Assembly (NCBI GenBank): GCA_949878745.1
Contig: CATLBH010000002.1
Location: 1-64,000, forward strand
Direction: 5' to 3'
DNA: 64,000 nucleotides
Source: an uncultured Ruminiclostridium sp.
Lineage (GTDB): Bacteria; Bacillota; Clostridia; Oscillospirales; Ruminococcaceae
Both the position numbers and the translations under genes were made by a program. Shown here one piece after another: positions 24,547-33,933 of the stretch. Numbering within the stretch: the first letter of the stretch is position 1; each line of letters begins with the position of its first letter. The notes below the pieces were generated by a model. That model had not been told where the DNA came from. It saw nothing but the letters and a program-made list of their open reading frames with translations, and searched no databases.

Positions 24547-25598
24547 TGATAAAGATAACGGTCAAGGCCTCTTCCGCTTATGATATACTTATAGGAAAAG
24601 GTTTATTGGACAAATGCGGCGAAATAATTTCCGAATTGACAAAGTCAAAAAAATGCGCAGTGGTTACCGATACCACCGTAGACGGTCTTTACGGGAGCAA
24701 GATTCTTGACGCGCTTAAGAAAAGCGGCTTTAACGCCGTTAAATTCGCCGTTCCCGCTGGAGAAGAGTCAAAATCTCACCAACAGCTTATCGGACTGTAT
24801 AATTTTCTTTCGGAAAACGATATAACCAGATCGGATTTTTTAATAGCTTTGGGCGGCGGAGTGGTAGGCGATCTTACGGGCTACTGCGCGGCTACCTATC
24901 TGCGTGGAGTGGACTATGTCCAGGTACCCACCACACTTTTGGCTCAGGTGGACAGCTCTGTGGGCGGAAAAACCGCTGTGAATATTGACGCGGGCAAAAA
25001 CCTCGTCGGATGTTTTAAACAGCCGATTGCAGTAGTAGCCGACACGGATACTCTTTCCACACTCTCCGACGATATTTTTGCCGACGGAATGGGCGAGGTG
25101 GTAAAATACGGTATGATCCGCTCCTCATCGCTTTTTGAAAAGCTGTCCCACGGAAGGACAAAGGAAAATATCGGGGAGATAATCGCCGAATGTGTAGGCA
25201 TAAAAAGCGACGTGGTGGAAAACGACGAGCTTGATACCGGCGAACGTATGATACTTAATTTCGGACACACCTTTGGGCACGCAATAGAAAAGTATATGGG
25301 CTACGGCGTTGTACCTCACGGAAAAGCGGTTGCTATGGGAATGTATATGATAAGCCGTGCCGCCGAAAATCGGAGTTTAACACAAAAAGGCGTTTCGGAA
25401 AAGCTTAAAGCCTGTCTTAAGGCAAATTTCCTCCCGTTTTTCTCTGATATCGACAGGGATAGCCTTTATTCGCTTTCAATCGGAGATAAAAAGCGCACCT
25501 CCGATAAAATAAGAGTAATCGTATGCCCCGAAATAGGGAAAAGCGAAATAGTTACCCTTTCCTTAAACGAATATAAAAACCTTCTGGAGTTAATATGA
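24546..25598 (+). CDS. aroB: 3-dehydroquinate synthase
   Basis: AroB converts DAHP to 3-dehydroquinate with NAD and zinc. The 350-aa product has IALGGGVVGDLTGYCAATYL for NAD and VPTTLLAQVDSSVGGKTAVN with substrate contacts. Metal-binding histidines lie in NFGHTFGHAIE and VPHGKAV. It overlaps aroF by one base and aroA by four (ATGA), so the operon is translationally coupled. Confidence 0.96.
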   Translation: MIKITVKASSAYDILIGKGLLDKCGEIISELTKSKKCAVVTDTTVDGLYGSKILDALKKSGFNAVKFAVPAGEESKSHQQLIGLYNFLSENDITRSDFLIALGGGVVGDLTGYCAATYLRGVDYVQVPTTLLAQVDSSVGGKTAVNIDAGKNLVGCFKQPIAVVADTDTLSTLSDDIFADGMGEVVKYGMIRSSSLFEKLSHGRTKENIGEIIAECVGIKSDVVENDELDTGERMILNFGHTFGHAIEKYMGYGVVPHGKAVAMGMYMISRAAENRSLTQKGVSEKLKACLKANFLPFFSDIDRDSLYSLSIGDKKRTSDKIRVIVCPEIGKSEIVTLSLNEYKNLLELI

Positions 25599-26812
25599 TG
25601 AAAAATATCACGATAACCCCCTCCTATCTTTCGGGAAAAATAGCAATTCCCTCTTCCAAAAGCATTTCCCACCGCGCGCTTATCTGCGCCGCCCTCGCCA
25701 AAGGAAAATCGGAAATAAAAAATCTTTTGGATTGCGCCGATACGAGAGCCACCATTGATATTCTTAAAGCTTTTGGGGCGAAAATATACGCTCGGGACGA
25801 TATTACCCTAGTTGAGGGAATCGAAATCCCGTCAGAAACGGCCGTGGCCGACTGCCGCGAAAGCGGATCCACCTTAAGATTTCTTCTTCCGGTGGCCGCC
25901 GCTTTGGGTTGTGAGACAGAATTTCACGGGAAAGGAAAACTTCCCGAAAGACCGATTACCCCCTACTTTACAGAGCTTACAAAAAATGGTATAATATTTG
26001 AAACAAGGTCAATGCCATACCGTATTTCGGGAAGGCTTAGTTCGGGAGATTACGCTCTCGCGGGAGATATCTCCTCTCAGTTTATTAGCGGGCTTATGTA
26101 CGCGCTTCCGATTCTTCAAGGGGACAGTCGGATTATACTGACTTCTCCCTTACAGTCAAAGCCCTATGTGGATCTTACTATAGCGGAACTTGAAAAATTC
26201 GGCGTAAATGTCACGGAAATTCCTCAGGGATACTTTATAAAAGGCGTTCAAGAATATGTTCCTCAAAAAACGGAGATAGAAGCAGATATGTCGCAGGCGG
26301 CTTTCTTCGCGGTGGCAAATTCGCTGGGCTCTCATATTGAGATTGAGGGGCTTAATCCGGACAGCCTTCAAGGGGACAAGGCCATTCTGGACATTGTTAA
26401 AAGGGCTGACGGAAAGGCTTTTGACGTGAACGCTTCTCAAATTCCCGACCTGGTGCCGATACTTGCCGTTCTCGCTTCCCTTTCAAAAGGCGTTTCCCAT
26501 ATTACGGGGTGTGAAAGACTCAGGATAAAGGAATGCGACCGTCTTTCGGCGATAGCCGAAGAGCTGAACAAGCTGGGAGCGTCGGTTACAGAAAATAAAG
26601 ACAGCCTGACAGTTGAGGGAGTCGATTCCTTAAAAGGCGGAATATGCGATTCCCATAACGATCACCGTATAGCAATGTCGCTGGCGATAGCTGCCGTGCG
26701 CTCAAAGGCAAAGGTCACCATAATCGGCGCCGAATGCATCGCCAAGTCATATCCGCGATTTTTTGAGGATTTCAAATCGTTGGGAGGTATAACAGATGTC
26801 ATCGACAATTAG
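25595..26812 (+). CDS. aroA: 5-enolpyruvylshikimate-3-phosphate synthase
   Basis: AroA joins shikimate 3-phosphate and phosphoenolpyruvate. The 405-aa two-domain protein has IPSSKSISHRALICAALAKG at the N-terminus, DCRESGSTLRFLLPVAAAL in the PEP region, and ECDRLSAIAEELNKLGA and DHRIAMSLAIAA near the end. The PEP loop differs from the LGNAGTAMRPL form of enterobacterial class I enzymes, which can affect inhibitor response; this is inference. ATG at 25595 overlaps the aroB stop; a second ATG follows at once. It overlaps aroC by 17 nt. Confidence 0.95.
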   Translation: MMKNITITPSYLSGKIAIPSSKSISHRALICAALAKGKSEIKNLLDCADTRATIDILKAFGAKIYARDDITLVEGIEIPSETAVADCRESGSTLRFLLPVAAALGCETEFHGKGKLPERPITPYFTELTKNGIIFETRSMPYRISGRLSSGDYALAGDISSQFISGLMYALPILQGDSRIILTSPLQSKPYVDLTIAELEKFGVNVTEIPQGYFIKGVQEYVPQKTEIEADMSQAAFFAVANSLGSHIEIEGLNPDSLQGDKAILDIVKRADGKAFDVNASQIPDLVPILAVLASLSKGVSHITGCERLRIKECDRLSAIAEELNKLGASVTENKDSLTVEGVDSLKGGICDSHNDHRIAMSLAIAAVRSKAKVTIIGAECIAKSYPRFFEDFKSLGGITDVIDN

Positions 26813-27872
26813 TATAGGCGCTCTTTCGGTATCGGTGTTCGGCGAGTCCCACGGAACGGCGATAGGCGCGGTTATAGACAATCTTCCCGCCGGGGAAAAG
26901 CTTGACCTTGAGCGAATATACGGTTTTATGTCCCGCCGCGCCCCGAAAAAGGACGGCACCAGCACCATGCGAAGCGAAACGGATTTTCCCGAAATTATCA
27001 GCGGTTTTTACAACGGAAAAACCACGGGGGAAGCTATTTGCGCCATAATAAAAAACAAGGATCAGCATTCCTCCGATTACAAAAGTATTTACGGAATTGC
27101 AAGACCGGGACACGCCGACTATACGGGCTTTCTAAGATACAACTGCGCCAACGATCCTCGCGGAGGGGGACATTTTTCCGGAAGGCTTACCGCTCCTCTT
27201 GTTTTTATGGGGGCAATCTGCGAACAGCTTCTTGAAGCAAGAGGCGTTACTGCCGCCGCTCATATTTATTCGATAGGTAAAGAAAAGGACCTTCCCTTCG
27301 ATCCCGTAAACGTTTCAAAGGAGCAGTTAAAGGAAGTCAAAACAAAATATCTGCCCGTTATTGACCCCGAAGCCGACGGAAAAATGAGAAACGTCATTGA
27401 CGAGGCGCGAAAAGCGCTTGACTCAGTGGGCGGCGTAATAGAGTGCTGCGCGGTGGGATTTCCCGCAGGTATGGGTTCTCCGATATTCGATGGACTGGAA
27501 AACCGCATTTCACAAATCGTTTTCGGTATTCCCGCAATTAAAGGTATAGAATTCGGAGCGGGCTTCGAAGCCGCCGAAATGAAGGGCAGCGAAAATAACG
27601 ATGAATTTTACACCGAAAACGGAGACATAAGAACCCGAACAAACAACGCGGGCGGAATTTTAGGCGGAATCTCAAACGGAATGCCCCTTATTTTCAGAAC
27701 AGCCGTTAAGCCTACCCCGTCCATTGCCCGCCCCCAGAATACCGTGAATTTTATTACAAAAGAAAATACGATAACGGAAATAAAGGGCAGACACGATCCC
27801 TGCATAGTGCCAAGGGCGGTTCCTTGTGTTGAAGCGGCGCTTAATATAGCTTTGATGTCCTATTTTTTATAA
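26796..27872 (+). CDS. aroC: Chorismate synthase
   Basis: AroC makes chorismate from EPSP using reduced FMN. Signatures are FGESHGTAIGAVIDNLPAG, RPGHADYTGFLRY, NDPRGGGHFSGRLTAPLVF and RTNNAGGILGGISNGMPL. At 358 aa the length is normal. It begins 17 nt before the aroA stop and closes the aroFBAC set; aroD, aroE and aroK are not in the window. Confidence 0.97.
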   Translation: MSSTISIGALSVSVFGESHGTAIGAVIDNLPAGEKLDLERIYGFMSRRAPKKDGTSTMRSETDFPEIISGFYNGKTTGEAICAIIKNKDQHSSDYKSIYGIARPGHADYTGFLRYNCANDPRGGGHFSGRLTAPLVFMGAICEQLLEARGVTAAAHIYSIGKEKDLPFDPVNVSKEQLKEVKTKYLPVIDPEADGKMRNVIDEARKALDSVGGVIECCAVGFPAGMGSPIFDGLENRISQIVFGIPAIKGIEFGAGFEAAEMKGSENNDEFYTENGDIRTRTNNAGGILGGISNGMPLIFRTAVKPTPSIARPQNTVNFITKENTITEIKGRHDPCIVPRAVPCVEAALNIALMSYFL

Positions 27873-27888
27873 TTTAAGGAGCAATAAA

Positions 27889-28443
27889 ATGTTTCAATCT
27901 CCGAAAATAATTATCGACGATAAGCTGACTATACAAATATATATCTGCTTCCTGCTTGATCAATTGGGCGAGCTTTCGGAGGAACAGCTGGCGGATATAG
28001 TTGACGAGATCGAAGCGGTAAATTCCTTGGATCTATTTGAATCGATCAGCATTGCGGCGGAAAAAAAGCTGATTTGCTCCCGCAGTGAAAAAAACAAAAC
28101 AATACTTTCTCTGCTTTCCATGGGAAAGACCATGTCGGACGAATTTCACAGCCGAATTCCCCTTTCGGTAAGGGAAAAAAGCGTGGAATACGGAAAACAG
28201 GTACTGAAAATGGCGGATCTGGAGCGTTCGATAATATGCAGGATAGAGCGGACGGATTACGACGGACCCTGTTACCTTACGGTTAAATTTCTCAACGAAC
28301 TGAACGGCGACAACCTGATGAATCTGCGCATTTACGCCCCCGATTATGAACAGGCAAGGCTTATGCGCGAAAGATTTTTTGAGAAGCCCTCGGATATTGT
28401 TACAAAAATTATGAAAATGTTTATAAAGGACAGTTATCTATAA
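27889..28443 (+). CDS. DUF4364-like protein, possible winged-helix regulator
   Basis: The 184-aa product looks like the DUF4364 family found in Clostridia: an N-terminal LTIQIYICFLLDQLGELSEE segment followed by a winged-helix-like region, a central IPLSVREKSVEYGKQVL stretch and a beta-rich C-terminal half. Function is unknown. It lies 16 nt after aroC behind AAGGAGC and is the last gene of the aro operon before a strong terminator. Family assignment is from memory of the pattern and is only moderately sure. Confidence 0.6.
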   Translation: MFQSPKIIIDDKLTIQIYICFLLDQLGELSEEQLADIVDEIEAVNSLDLFESISIAAEKKLICSRSEKNKTILSLLSMGKTMSDEFHSRIPLSVREKSVEYGKQVLKMADLERSIICRIERTDYDGPCYLTVKFLNELNGDNLMNLRIYAPDYEQARLMRERFFEKPSDIVTKIMKMFIKDSYL

Positions 28444-28487
28444 AAAATTATTACGGTGAGATTTTTCTTTCACCGTAATAATTTTTT
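28442..28487. terminator. Bidirectional terminator between aro and his operons
   Basis: AAAATTATTACGGTGA and TCACCGTAATAATTTT form a perfect long stem with A-rich and T-rich flanks on both sides. It lies between the convergent DUF4364-like gene and hisH. Confidence 0.92.
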
Positions 28488-28504
28488 ATAACCGTTTTTT
28501 ACAA

Positions 28505-29104
28505 TCAAAGCTCAGCGAAATTTCTTAAAATCAGCAGCCCCGTATCTCCGCTTTTTTCAGGGTGGAACTGGGCTCCGTAAACAAAACCGTTCCCTACCAG
28601 AGCGGGGACTTTTCCGCCGTAGTCGGCGTAAGCGTATACGTCGTCGGAGCCGCAGTCCGCCGCGTATGAATGGACAAAATAAACATATTTTCCTGCACCG
28701 ATTCCTTCCAGCAAAGGGCACTCCCTGTTGTATTCCAAGGCGTTCCAGCCCATCTGAGGAACGGACAAACCGCCTTCTGGCTTCATTAGCCTTACCGCTC
28801 CTTTAATTAGGCTTAAGCCCGAAAACTCCCCGAATTCAAAGCTTTTTTCAAATAAAAGCTGCATACCCAGGCATATTCCCAAAAACGGCTTTTTTGCGGC
28901 CTCGGATTTTATCGTATCAACAAGACCCGAGCGGTTCAGCTTGTCCATGGCGTCCCCGAAGGCTCCCACGCCGGGAAGGATAAGGCGGTCGGCATTAACG
29001 ATTTCCGCCTTATCCGAGGTGATTTTGTTTTCAAGTCCGAGATAATTCAGAGCGTTCTGCACGCTGAATAAGTTTCCCGACCCGTAATCAATTATCGCTA
29101 TCAT
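28505..29104 (-). CDS. hisH: Imidazole glycerol phosphate synthase, glutaminase subunit
   Basis: HisH releases ammonia from glutamine and passes it to HisF. The 199-aa class I amidotransferase has the catalytic cysteine in FLGICLGMQLLFE and the His/Glu pair in GAQFHPEKSGD. IDYGSGNLFSVQNAL is the usual N-terminus. HisF is encoded 22 kb away, so the two subunits of one enzyme come from separate clusters. The start overlaps the Nudix gene by 4 nt. Confidence 0.97.
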   Translation of the reverse strand: MIAIIDYGSGNLFSVQNALNYLGLENKITSDKAEIVNADRLILPGVGAFGDAMDKLNRSGLVDTIKSEAAKKPFLGICLGMQLLFEKSFEFGEFSGLSLIKGAVRLMKPEGGLSVPQMGWNALEYNRECPLLEGIGAGKYVYFVHSYAADCGSDDVYAYADYGGKVPALVGNGFVYGAQFHPEKSGDTGLLILRNFAEL

Positions 29105-29511
29105 AACAAACGTTCCTTATACATTTTTATGTGTTCCATTATATGACCGATATTACCCTCGCCCGCGTATTCCTTCATATCAAAAAAATCACGGTCGAGG
29201 TCGCTCCAGAACAGCGGATTTTCATTTCCGTGCACTTTTGGCTCACAATTAAGCGCTCCCACATATACTTCGACATAGCAGTTGTCGAGATGATAGGTAA
29301 AGTCCATAAGATGAGTAAGCTTAATTTGCCCCATCGTTATACCTGTTTCCTCAAAAAGCTCACGGTAAGCGGCGGCTTCGTGATCCTCGCCTTTTTCGAT
29401 CTTTCCTCCCACCATATTGATAAGTCCGAGATAGGGATTTTTTACTCTTTTGCACATCAGCATTTTGGTGCGCTCTTTGTTGAATACCGCCACTAAATTA
29501 TAGCCTTGCAT
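29101..29511 (-). CDS. Nudix hydrolase
   Basis: The 136-aa protein has a complete Nudix box: GGKIEKGEDHEAAAYRE then LFEETG, so it can cleave a nucleoside diphosphate linked to another group. N-terminal YNLVAVFNKERTKMLMCKR suggests the MutT/8-oxo-dGTP-like group, but substrate is not certain. It is wedged between hisB and hisH with 1- and 4-nt overlaps, an unusual but plainly coupled member of the his operon. Confidence 0.88.
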   Translation of the reverse strand: MQGYNLVAVFNKERTKMLMCKRVKNPYLGLINMVGGKIEKGEDHEAAAYRELFEETGITMGQIKLTHLMDFTYHLDNCYVEVYVGALNCEPKVHGNENPLFWSDLDRDFFDMKEYAGEGNIGHIMEHIKMYKERLL

Positions 29512-30086
29512 TAAATCACCCCTTTAGAGGATAAAATCTCGCCGCCGGGTCTAACCGCTTGCTTTAACGCGTAAGCAAGGGATTTAAACAAGGCTTCGGT
29601 TATATGGTGATCGTTTTTTCCGTATTCCGACCTTAAATGAAGCGTTATACCTGCGTTGAAGGCGAACGCTCTCATAAATTCTTCGGTGAGACAGCTGTCG
29701 TAATCCCCTATCCGTTCATTTCCAAAGGCGGCGTTAAATACAAGAAACGGTCTTTTGCTTATATCCAGTGAACAGAAGCCCAGCGCCTCGTCCATAGGGA
29801 CAAAGGCCGAGCCGAAGCGCATAACCGGCTGTTCGCCCAAGGCGAGGTTTAACGCCTGACCCAGGCAAATTCCCGTATCCTCCACCGTATGGTGACCGTC
29901 AACGTACAGATCGCCCTTACAGCTTACCGTGAGGTCAAAGCCTCCGTGAACGGTAAGGGCGGTAAGCATATGGTCGAAAAAGCCTATACCCGTATAGATA
30001 TCGGCTTTTCCGGTACCGTCAAGGTAAAGCGTCACTTTTACGTCGGTTTCCTTGGTGGTTCTGGTTATTCTCGCTTCTCTGCTCAT
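29511..30086 (-). CDS. hisB: Imidazoleglycerol-phosphate dehydratase
   Basis: HisB removes water from imidazole glycerol phosphate. Metal-binding histidine motifs GFFDHMLTALTVHGGF, DGHHTVEDTGI and KNDHHITEALFK are present. It is the single-function form, with no histidinol-phosphatase domain. ATG 30086 gives the usual MSREA start and 191 residues; the upstream in-frame TTG would add 12 residues with no better ribosome site. Confidence 0.96.
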   Translation of the reverse strand: MSREARITRTTKETDVKVTLYLDGTGKADIYTGIGFFDHMLTALTVHGGFDLTVSCKGDLYVDGHHTVEDTGICLGQALNLALGEQPVMRFGSAFVPMDEALGFCSLDISKRPFLVFNAAFGNERIGDYDSCLTEEFMRAFAFNAGITLHLRSEYGKNDHHITEALFKSLAYALKQAVRPGGEILSSKGVI

Positions 30087-30118
30087 TTCCGTTTCTCGCT
30101 TTCTGTTTGATAGTTTTA

Positions 30119-30748
30119 TCAAATCTCTTTTTCGTCGCCTAAAATAATATTTTTTATATTCTCGTCCGCTTCCTCCAAGGTAAGACTGCCTTCAATAAGA
30201 GGCTTTATTACTTCGCGGCTCTCTCTGGTATGAGGAAGAGACGAGGCTAACGCGGTCGCTTTTTCTTTTTTGCCGCATTTCAGGTATAGAAAGCAAAGAG
30301 CCGCGCGCATAGTGGCCTTTTGCTTTTCGTTCACAGACAGGGGAAGCCCTCTTTCCGTCAGCTCGGCGGCTTTCTCCGATTTCCCTTTCAGCGCCAGAAC
30401 TCCCGCCAATCCGAGTATCATTCCCGGTTTATTAGGGTAAATAAGCAGTGCGTCGCGGTAAACCTTTTCCGCCGAATCGTAATCACCCTTGCGCTGAAAA
30501 TCCGCCGCTGTTTTGTGAATATTACAGCGGGTCTCTTCGGCGCGGATTACGTCCATACCTATAAGAAGATCGACGCTGGTCTCGAATATGTTTGCTAAGG
30601 CGGGAAGGAAGGTTATGTCGGGGTAACATTCTCCCCGTTCCCACTTTGAAACACTTTGCGGCGTTATGCCTAAGTATTCGGCTACTTCCTCCTGAGTTAA
30701 GTTTTTCATGAGACGGTATTTCTTTAAATTTTCGGACAAATACAACAT
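30119..30748 (-). CDS. XRE-family regulator with TPR-like C-terminus
   Basis: Residues 1-65 are a helix-turn-helix: NLTQEEVAEYLGITPQSVSK then WERGECYPDI. The remaining part, to residue 209, is helical with TPR-like repeats (YDSAEKVYRDALLIYPN, EKAAELTERGLPL). It sits between hisC and hisB on the same strand, with a 154-nt gap upstream that may hold its own promoter. It could regulate the his genes or itself; no direct evidence. An inverted repeat ACGGTGA...TCACCGT (30774-30807) lies just upstream of its start. Confidence 0.82.
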   Translation of the reverse strand: MLYLSENLKKYRLMKNLTQEEVAEYLGITPQSVSKWERGECYPDITFLPALANIFETSVDLLIGMDVIRAEETRCNIHKTAADFQRKGDYDSAEKVYRDALLIYPNKPGMILGLAGVLALKGKSEKAAELTERGLPLSVNEKQKATMRAALCFLYLKCGKKEKATALASSLPHTRESREVIKPLIEGSLTLEEADENIKNIILGDEKEI

Positions 30749-30770
30749 GGTGATCCTCCTTTTACGGGCT

Positions 30771-30807
30771 TTACGGTGAACTCAATTCACAAGCGCAATC
30801 ACCGTAA
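30771..30807. promoter_or_regulatory. Inverted repeat upstream of the XRE/TPR gene
   Basis: ACGGTGA and TCACCGT flank an inner GTGAA-CTCAA-TTCAC repeat, 26-59 nt before the regulator start. It may be an operator for autoregulation, or a hisC-end hairpin. Position is the only evidence. Confidence 0.4.
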
Positions 30808-30902
30808 TTGCCTTGTTTGTTTCTTACGTACTTATTTTATCACAGGAGAATCGGGTATACAATGGCGCATTGGTTGGCAGAAATTCAACCTGTATCATTT
30901 TA

Positions 30903-31940
30903 TTAAGGAAATCGTTCTAAAGCGGTTATCAAAGCTTTGGTTTCCTCTTGGTTTCCCGCCGTTATCCTTAAATAATCTTCCATATACCTAACCGCGATGG
31001 AATTGGAGAGCAGGTATTCGTAAATTTCCTTTGCCTTTGAGGTTCTTATGAAAACAAAGTTGGTTACCGAAGGATAAAGTGTTTCAAAAAAGGGGTAATT
31101 TCTGCGGAAAAGATTGGCGTAAAGCTCATTTCGCGCAGTTTTACAGGCTTCTATACGTTTGTTCATTTCCTTTGCGTCGGAAATAAAATATTCCGCCGCG
31201 CTCTGGGTAAGTACATTTACATTATAAGGGGATTTGGCGGCTCTCAGCTTTTCGGTGATCAATTTTCCGCTTACGGCAAAGCCCAGCCGCAATCCCGCCA
31301 TACCCAGCGCTTTTGAACAGGTGCGGAGCACAATAAGGTTATCGTACAAATCGGCGCATTTCAGAAGGCTGTTTTCCTCCCCCCAGAAATCCATGTAGGC
31401 TTCGTCGGCAATAACCAGCGCGCCGACGGAGCTTATCAGTTTTATCATATCCTTTTTGGGAAGCCCCAAGGAGGTGGGGTTACAGGGGTTGGAAAAAATA
31501 ACCGCTCTAATGTTTTCGGTGTTTATTGTTTCTATCACCTTGTCAATGTTTACAGTAAGGTCAGCTTCCTTTTTCAGCACCCTTAAATCAAGCTCATACA
31601 GGCTTGAATAAAAGGCGTACATGGAAAAGTCGGGAGACAGGCAGAGCACTTTTTCGCCCTTTCGCAAAAAACAGGCGGTGATTATACTTATAAGCTCGTC
31701 CGAGCCGTTTCCCGCAGTAATATAATCGGGGTTTACTTCGTAAAGCCCGCCGTACGCTTTTATCAGCTTTTTGGCGTAGGGATCGGGGTAACGGTTTAAG
31801 GAGGCGTTCTTTACGGCGTTGGAAAGGCTTTCTTTATCGGTTTCGATAAAGCTTTCGTTTGCGTCCAGACGTATTTTGTACTCCCCCTGTATCGGGTCGT
31901 AGGGAGTAAGGGATACAAGCTTTTCGGTTAAATTATACAA
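30903..31940 (-). CDS. hisC: Histidinol-phosphate aminotransferase
   Basis: HisC moves an amino group from glutamate to imidazole acetol phosphate using PLP. The 345-aa class II aminotransferase shows YKIRLDANE at the N-terminus, AGNGSDELIS near the cofactor phosphate, FSNPCNPTSLGLP, VIADEAYMDF, and RTCSKALGMAGLRLGF with the PLP lysine. It lies 14 nt after hisD. Confidence 0.96.
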   Translation of the reverse strand: MYNLTEKLVSLTPYDPIQGEYKIRLDANESFIETDKESLSNAVKNASLNRYPDPYAKKLIKAYGGLYEVNPDYITAGNGSDELISIITACFLRKGEKVLCLSPDFSMYAFYSSLYELDLRVLKKEADLTVNIDKVIETINTENIRAVIFSNPCNPTSLGLPKKDMIKLISSVGALVIADEAYMDFWGEENSLLKCADLYDNLIVLRTCSKALGMAGLRLGFAVSGKLITEKLRAAKSPYNVNVLTQSAAEYFISDAKEMNKRIEACKTARNELYANLFRRNYPFFETLYPSVTNFVFIRTSKAKEIYEYLLSNSIAVRYMEDYLRITAGNQEETKALITALERFP

Positions 31941-31954
31941 AATTTTTCTCTCCT

Positions 31955-33247
31955 TTATCGGATATCTTCCATACGCACCTTTATGGAATTGGCGTGGGCC
32001 GTCAAGCGCTCTTTTTCCGCCACTAAAATAATGTCGTCGGCCGCTTCGTTGAGAGCGGCGGCGGTGTAATAGATATAGCCGGACTTCTTTATAAAGCTGT
32101 CAACGGAGAGGGGAGAGAAAAACCTTGCCGTTCCGCTTGTGGGGAGGACGTGATTCGGACCCGCGTAGTAGTCTCCGAGAGGCTCCGGCGCGTATTGTCC
32201 TAAAAACAGAGAGCCGACGTTATCCAGCTTTCCTATAAATTCAAGGGGATTTTCGGCAACCACCTCAAGGTGTTCGGGAGCCAGTCTGTTGGCGATATCG
32301 CACGCCTGCATCATATCGTTGGCTATGATTATCGCTCCGTAATTGTCAAGAGAAAAGTCTATAATATTTTTTCTGGAAAGCTGTTTTGACTGTCTTTCTA
32401 TTTCCTTGGTTACATCATCGGCGATTTTTTCGGAGGTGGTTATGAGTATCGCGCTTGCGAGCTTATCGTGTTCCGCCTGTGACATAAGGTCGGCGGCGAC
32501 GTATTTCGGATTGGCGGTACCGTCGGCGATAACAAGGATTTCGCTCGGCCCCGCTATCATATCGATATCAACGGTACCGTAAAGCATTTTTTTGGCTGTG
32601 GCGACGTAAATATTCCCCGGACCCACTATTTTGGACACCTTCGGTATTTCCTCGGTTCCAAACGCCAAAGCCGCCACCGCTTGCGCACCGCCGCACAAAA
32701 AAATTCTGTCCACCCCGCAAAGAGCGGACGCAAGGAGTATATCCTTATTGGGCGTACCGTCCTTCAAGGGAGGCGTCACCATTATTATTTCTTTTACTCC
32801 CGCTATTTTCGCGGGAATCGCATTCATCAGCACGGAGGAGGGATAAGCCGCTGTACCGCCGGGAACGTAAAGGCCGACTTTGTCAAGGCCTCTCACTCTT
32901 TGTCCTAAAATAGAGCCGTCCTCGTTGGTTATCATATAACCGTTTTGCTTCTGTCTTTGGTGGAAATCGGTTATTTTTTCAACGCAGTTCAAAAGCGCGT
33001 CCACAAGCTTGGGATCAGCTTCGGTAAGGGCGTCGTTGATAATATCTCTCGGCACCTCGTAATATTCGCAGTCGGGGCAGTCAAATTCTTCTGTATACCT
33101 TTTTACCGCCTCGTCGCCGTTTGCTTTTACGTCCTCTATTATTCTCCCTACGGTCTCTTCGACTTTTTTATTGGTCTCGCTGCTACGTTTTTCGACTTCC
33201 CTCAAAAACTCGATCTCGCTTCCGTCGGCATAAATTTTTCTGATCAT
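31955..33247 (-). CDS. hisD: Histidinol dehydrogenase
   Basis: HisD oxidises histidinol to histidine in two NAD-dependent steps with zinc. The 430-aa product has CGGAQAVAALAFGTEEIPKV, IVGPGNIYVATAKK, AGPSEILVIAD, SQAEHD for zinc, and APEHLEV. The length is standard. It starts 1 nt after hisG ends, so they are coupled. Confidence 0.97.
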   Translation of the reverse strand: MIRKIYADGSEIEFLREVEKRSSETNKKVEETVGRIIEDVKANGDEAVKRYTEEFDCPDCEYYEVPRDIINDALTEADPKLVDALLNCVEKITDFHQRQKQNGYMITNEDGSILGQRVRGLDKVGLYVPGGTAAYPSSVLMNAIPAKIAGVKEIIMVTPPLKDGTPNKDILLASALCGVDRIFLCGGAQAVAALAFGTEEIPKVSKIVGPGNIYVATAKKMLYGTVDIDMIAGPSEILVIADGTANPKYVAADLMSQAEHDKLASAILITTSEKIADDVTKEIERQSKQLSRKNIIDFSLDNYGAIIIANDMMQACDIANRLAPEHLEVVAENPLEFIGKLDNVGSLFLGQYAPEPLGDYYAGPNHVLPTSGTARFFSPLSVDSFIKKSGYIYYTAAALNEAADDIILVAEKERLTAHANSIKVRMEDIR

Positions 33248-33248
33248 A

Positions 33249-33887
33249 CTATTTGTTCCTCAATTCCTTTTCTATCATTTCAACCAATCGGTCTATGCAC
33301 TCCTTTTTAAGCTTCATACTTACTGTATTGACTATAAGTCTGGCGGATACCGGAGCGACGTTCTCGTACACCTCAAGTCCATTTTCCTTTAAGGTGGTTC
33401 CTGTTTCCACAATATCCACTATACCGTCCGCCAGTCCCAAAAGGGGGGCAAGCTCCACCGAGCCTTCTATTTTTACAATATCCACGTCCATGCCTTTGCT
33501 TTCAAAAAAAGCTCTGGTAACGTTGGTGTATTTTGAGGCAACCGTCTTTACGCCGTAGCCCTTGTAAAAATCGGTTCCCTTTTTCCCCGCCAAGGCGAAT
33601 CTGCATTTTCCGAAGCCCAAATCCACCAGCTCAAAATATTTGCCGCCGTGCTCCATTATAGTGTCTTTTCCCACAACGCCAAGATCGCATACGCCGTGTT
33701 CAACATATGTGATAACGTCGGCGGCTTTCGCCAAAACCACCTCTATGCCGCGGCCGTTTATGGGAAGAATAAGCCTCCTGCCCTTATCCCTGACCGCCGA
33801 TACGTCAAATCCCATAGACTCAAAAAGATTTACGGTATCTTTTTCAAGTCTGCCTTTGGTAAGGGCGATCCTGATAACGTCATTCAT
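33249..33887 (-). CDS. hisG: ATP phosphoribosyltransferase, short form
   Basis: HisG joins ATP and PRPP, the first and feedback-controlled histidine step. At 212 aa it is the short form that lacks the C-terminal regulatory domain and needs HisZ, encoded immediately upstream. Motifs include IALTKGRLEKDTVNLFESMGF and the PRPP loop DGIVDIVETGTTLKENGL. The HisG-HisZ complex gives histidine feedback. Confidence 0.97.
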   Translation of the reverse strand: MNDVIRIALTKGRLEKDTVNLFESMGFDVSAVRDKGRRLILPINGRGIEVVLAKAADVITYVEHGVCDLGVVGKDTIMEHGGKYFELVDLGFGKCRFALAGKKGTDFYKGYGVKTVASKYTNVTRAFFESKGMDVDIVKIEGSVELAPLLGLADGIVDIVETGTTLKENGLEVYENVAPVSARLIVNTVSMKLKKECIDRLVEMIEKELRNK

Positions 33888-33933
33888 TTAACGTATTGTC
33901 CTTTCCTTTGAAACGTTTCTGTAAAAAAGGTTC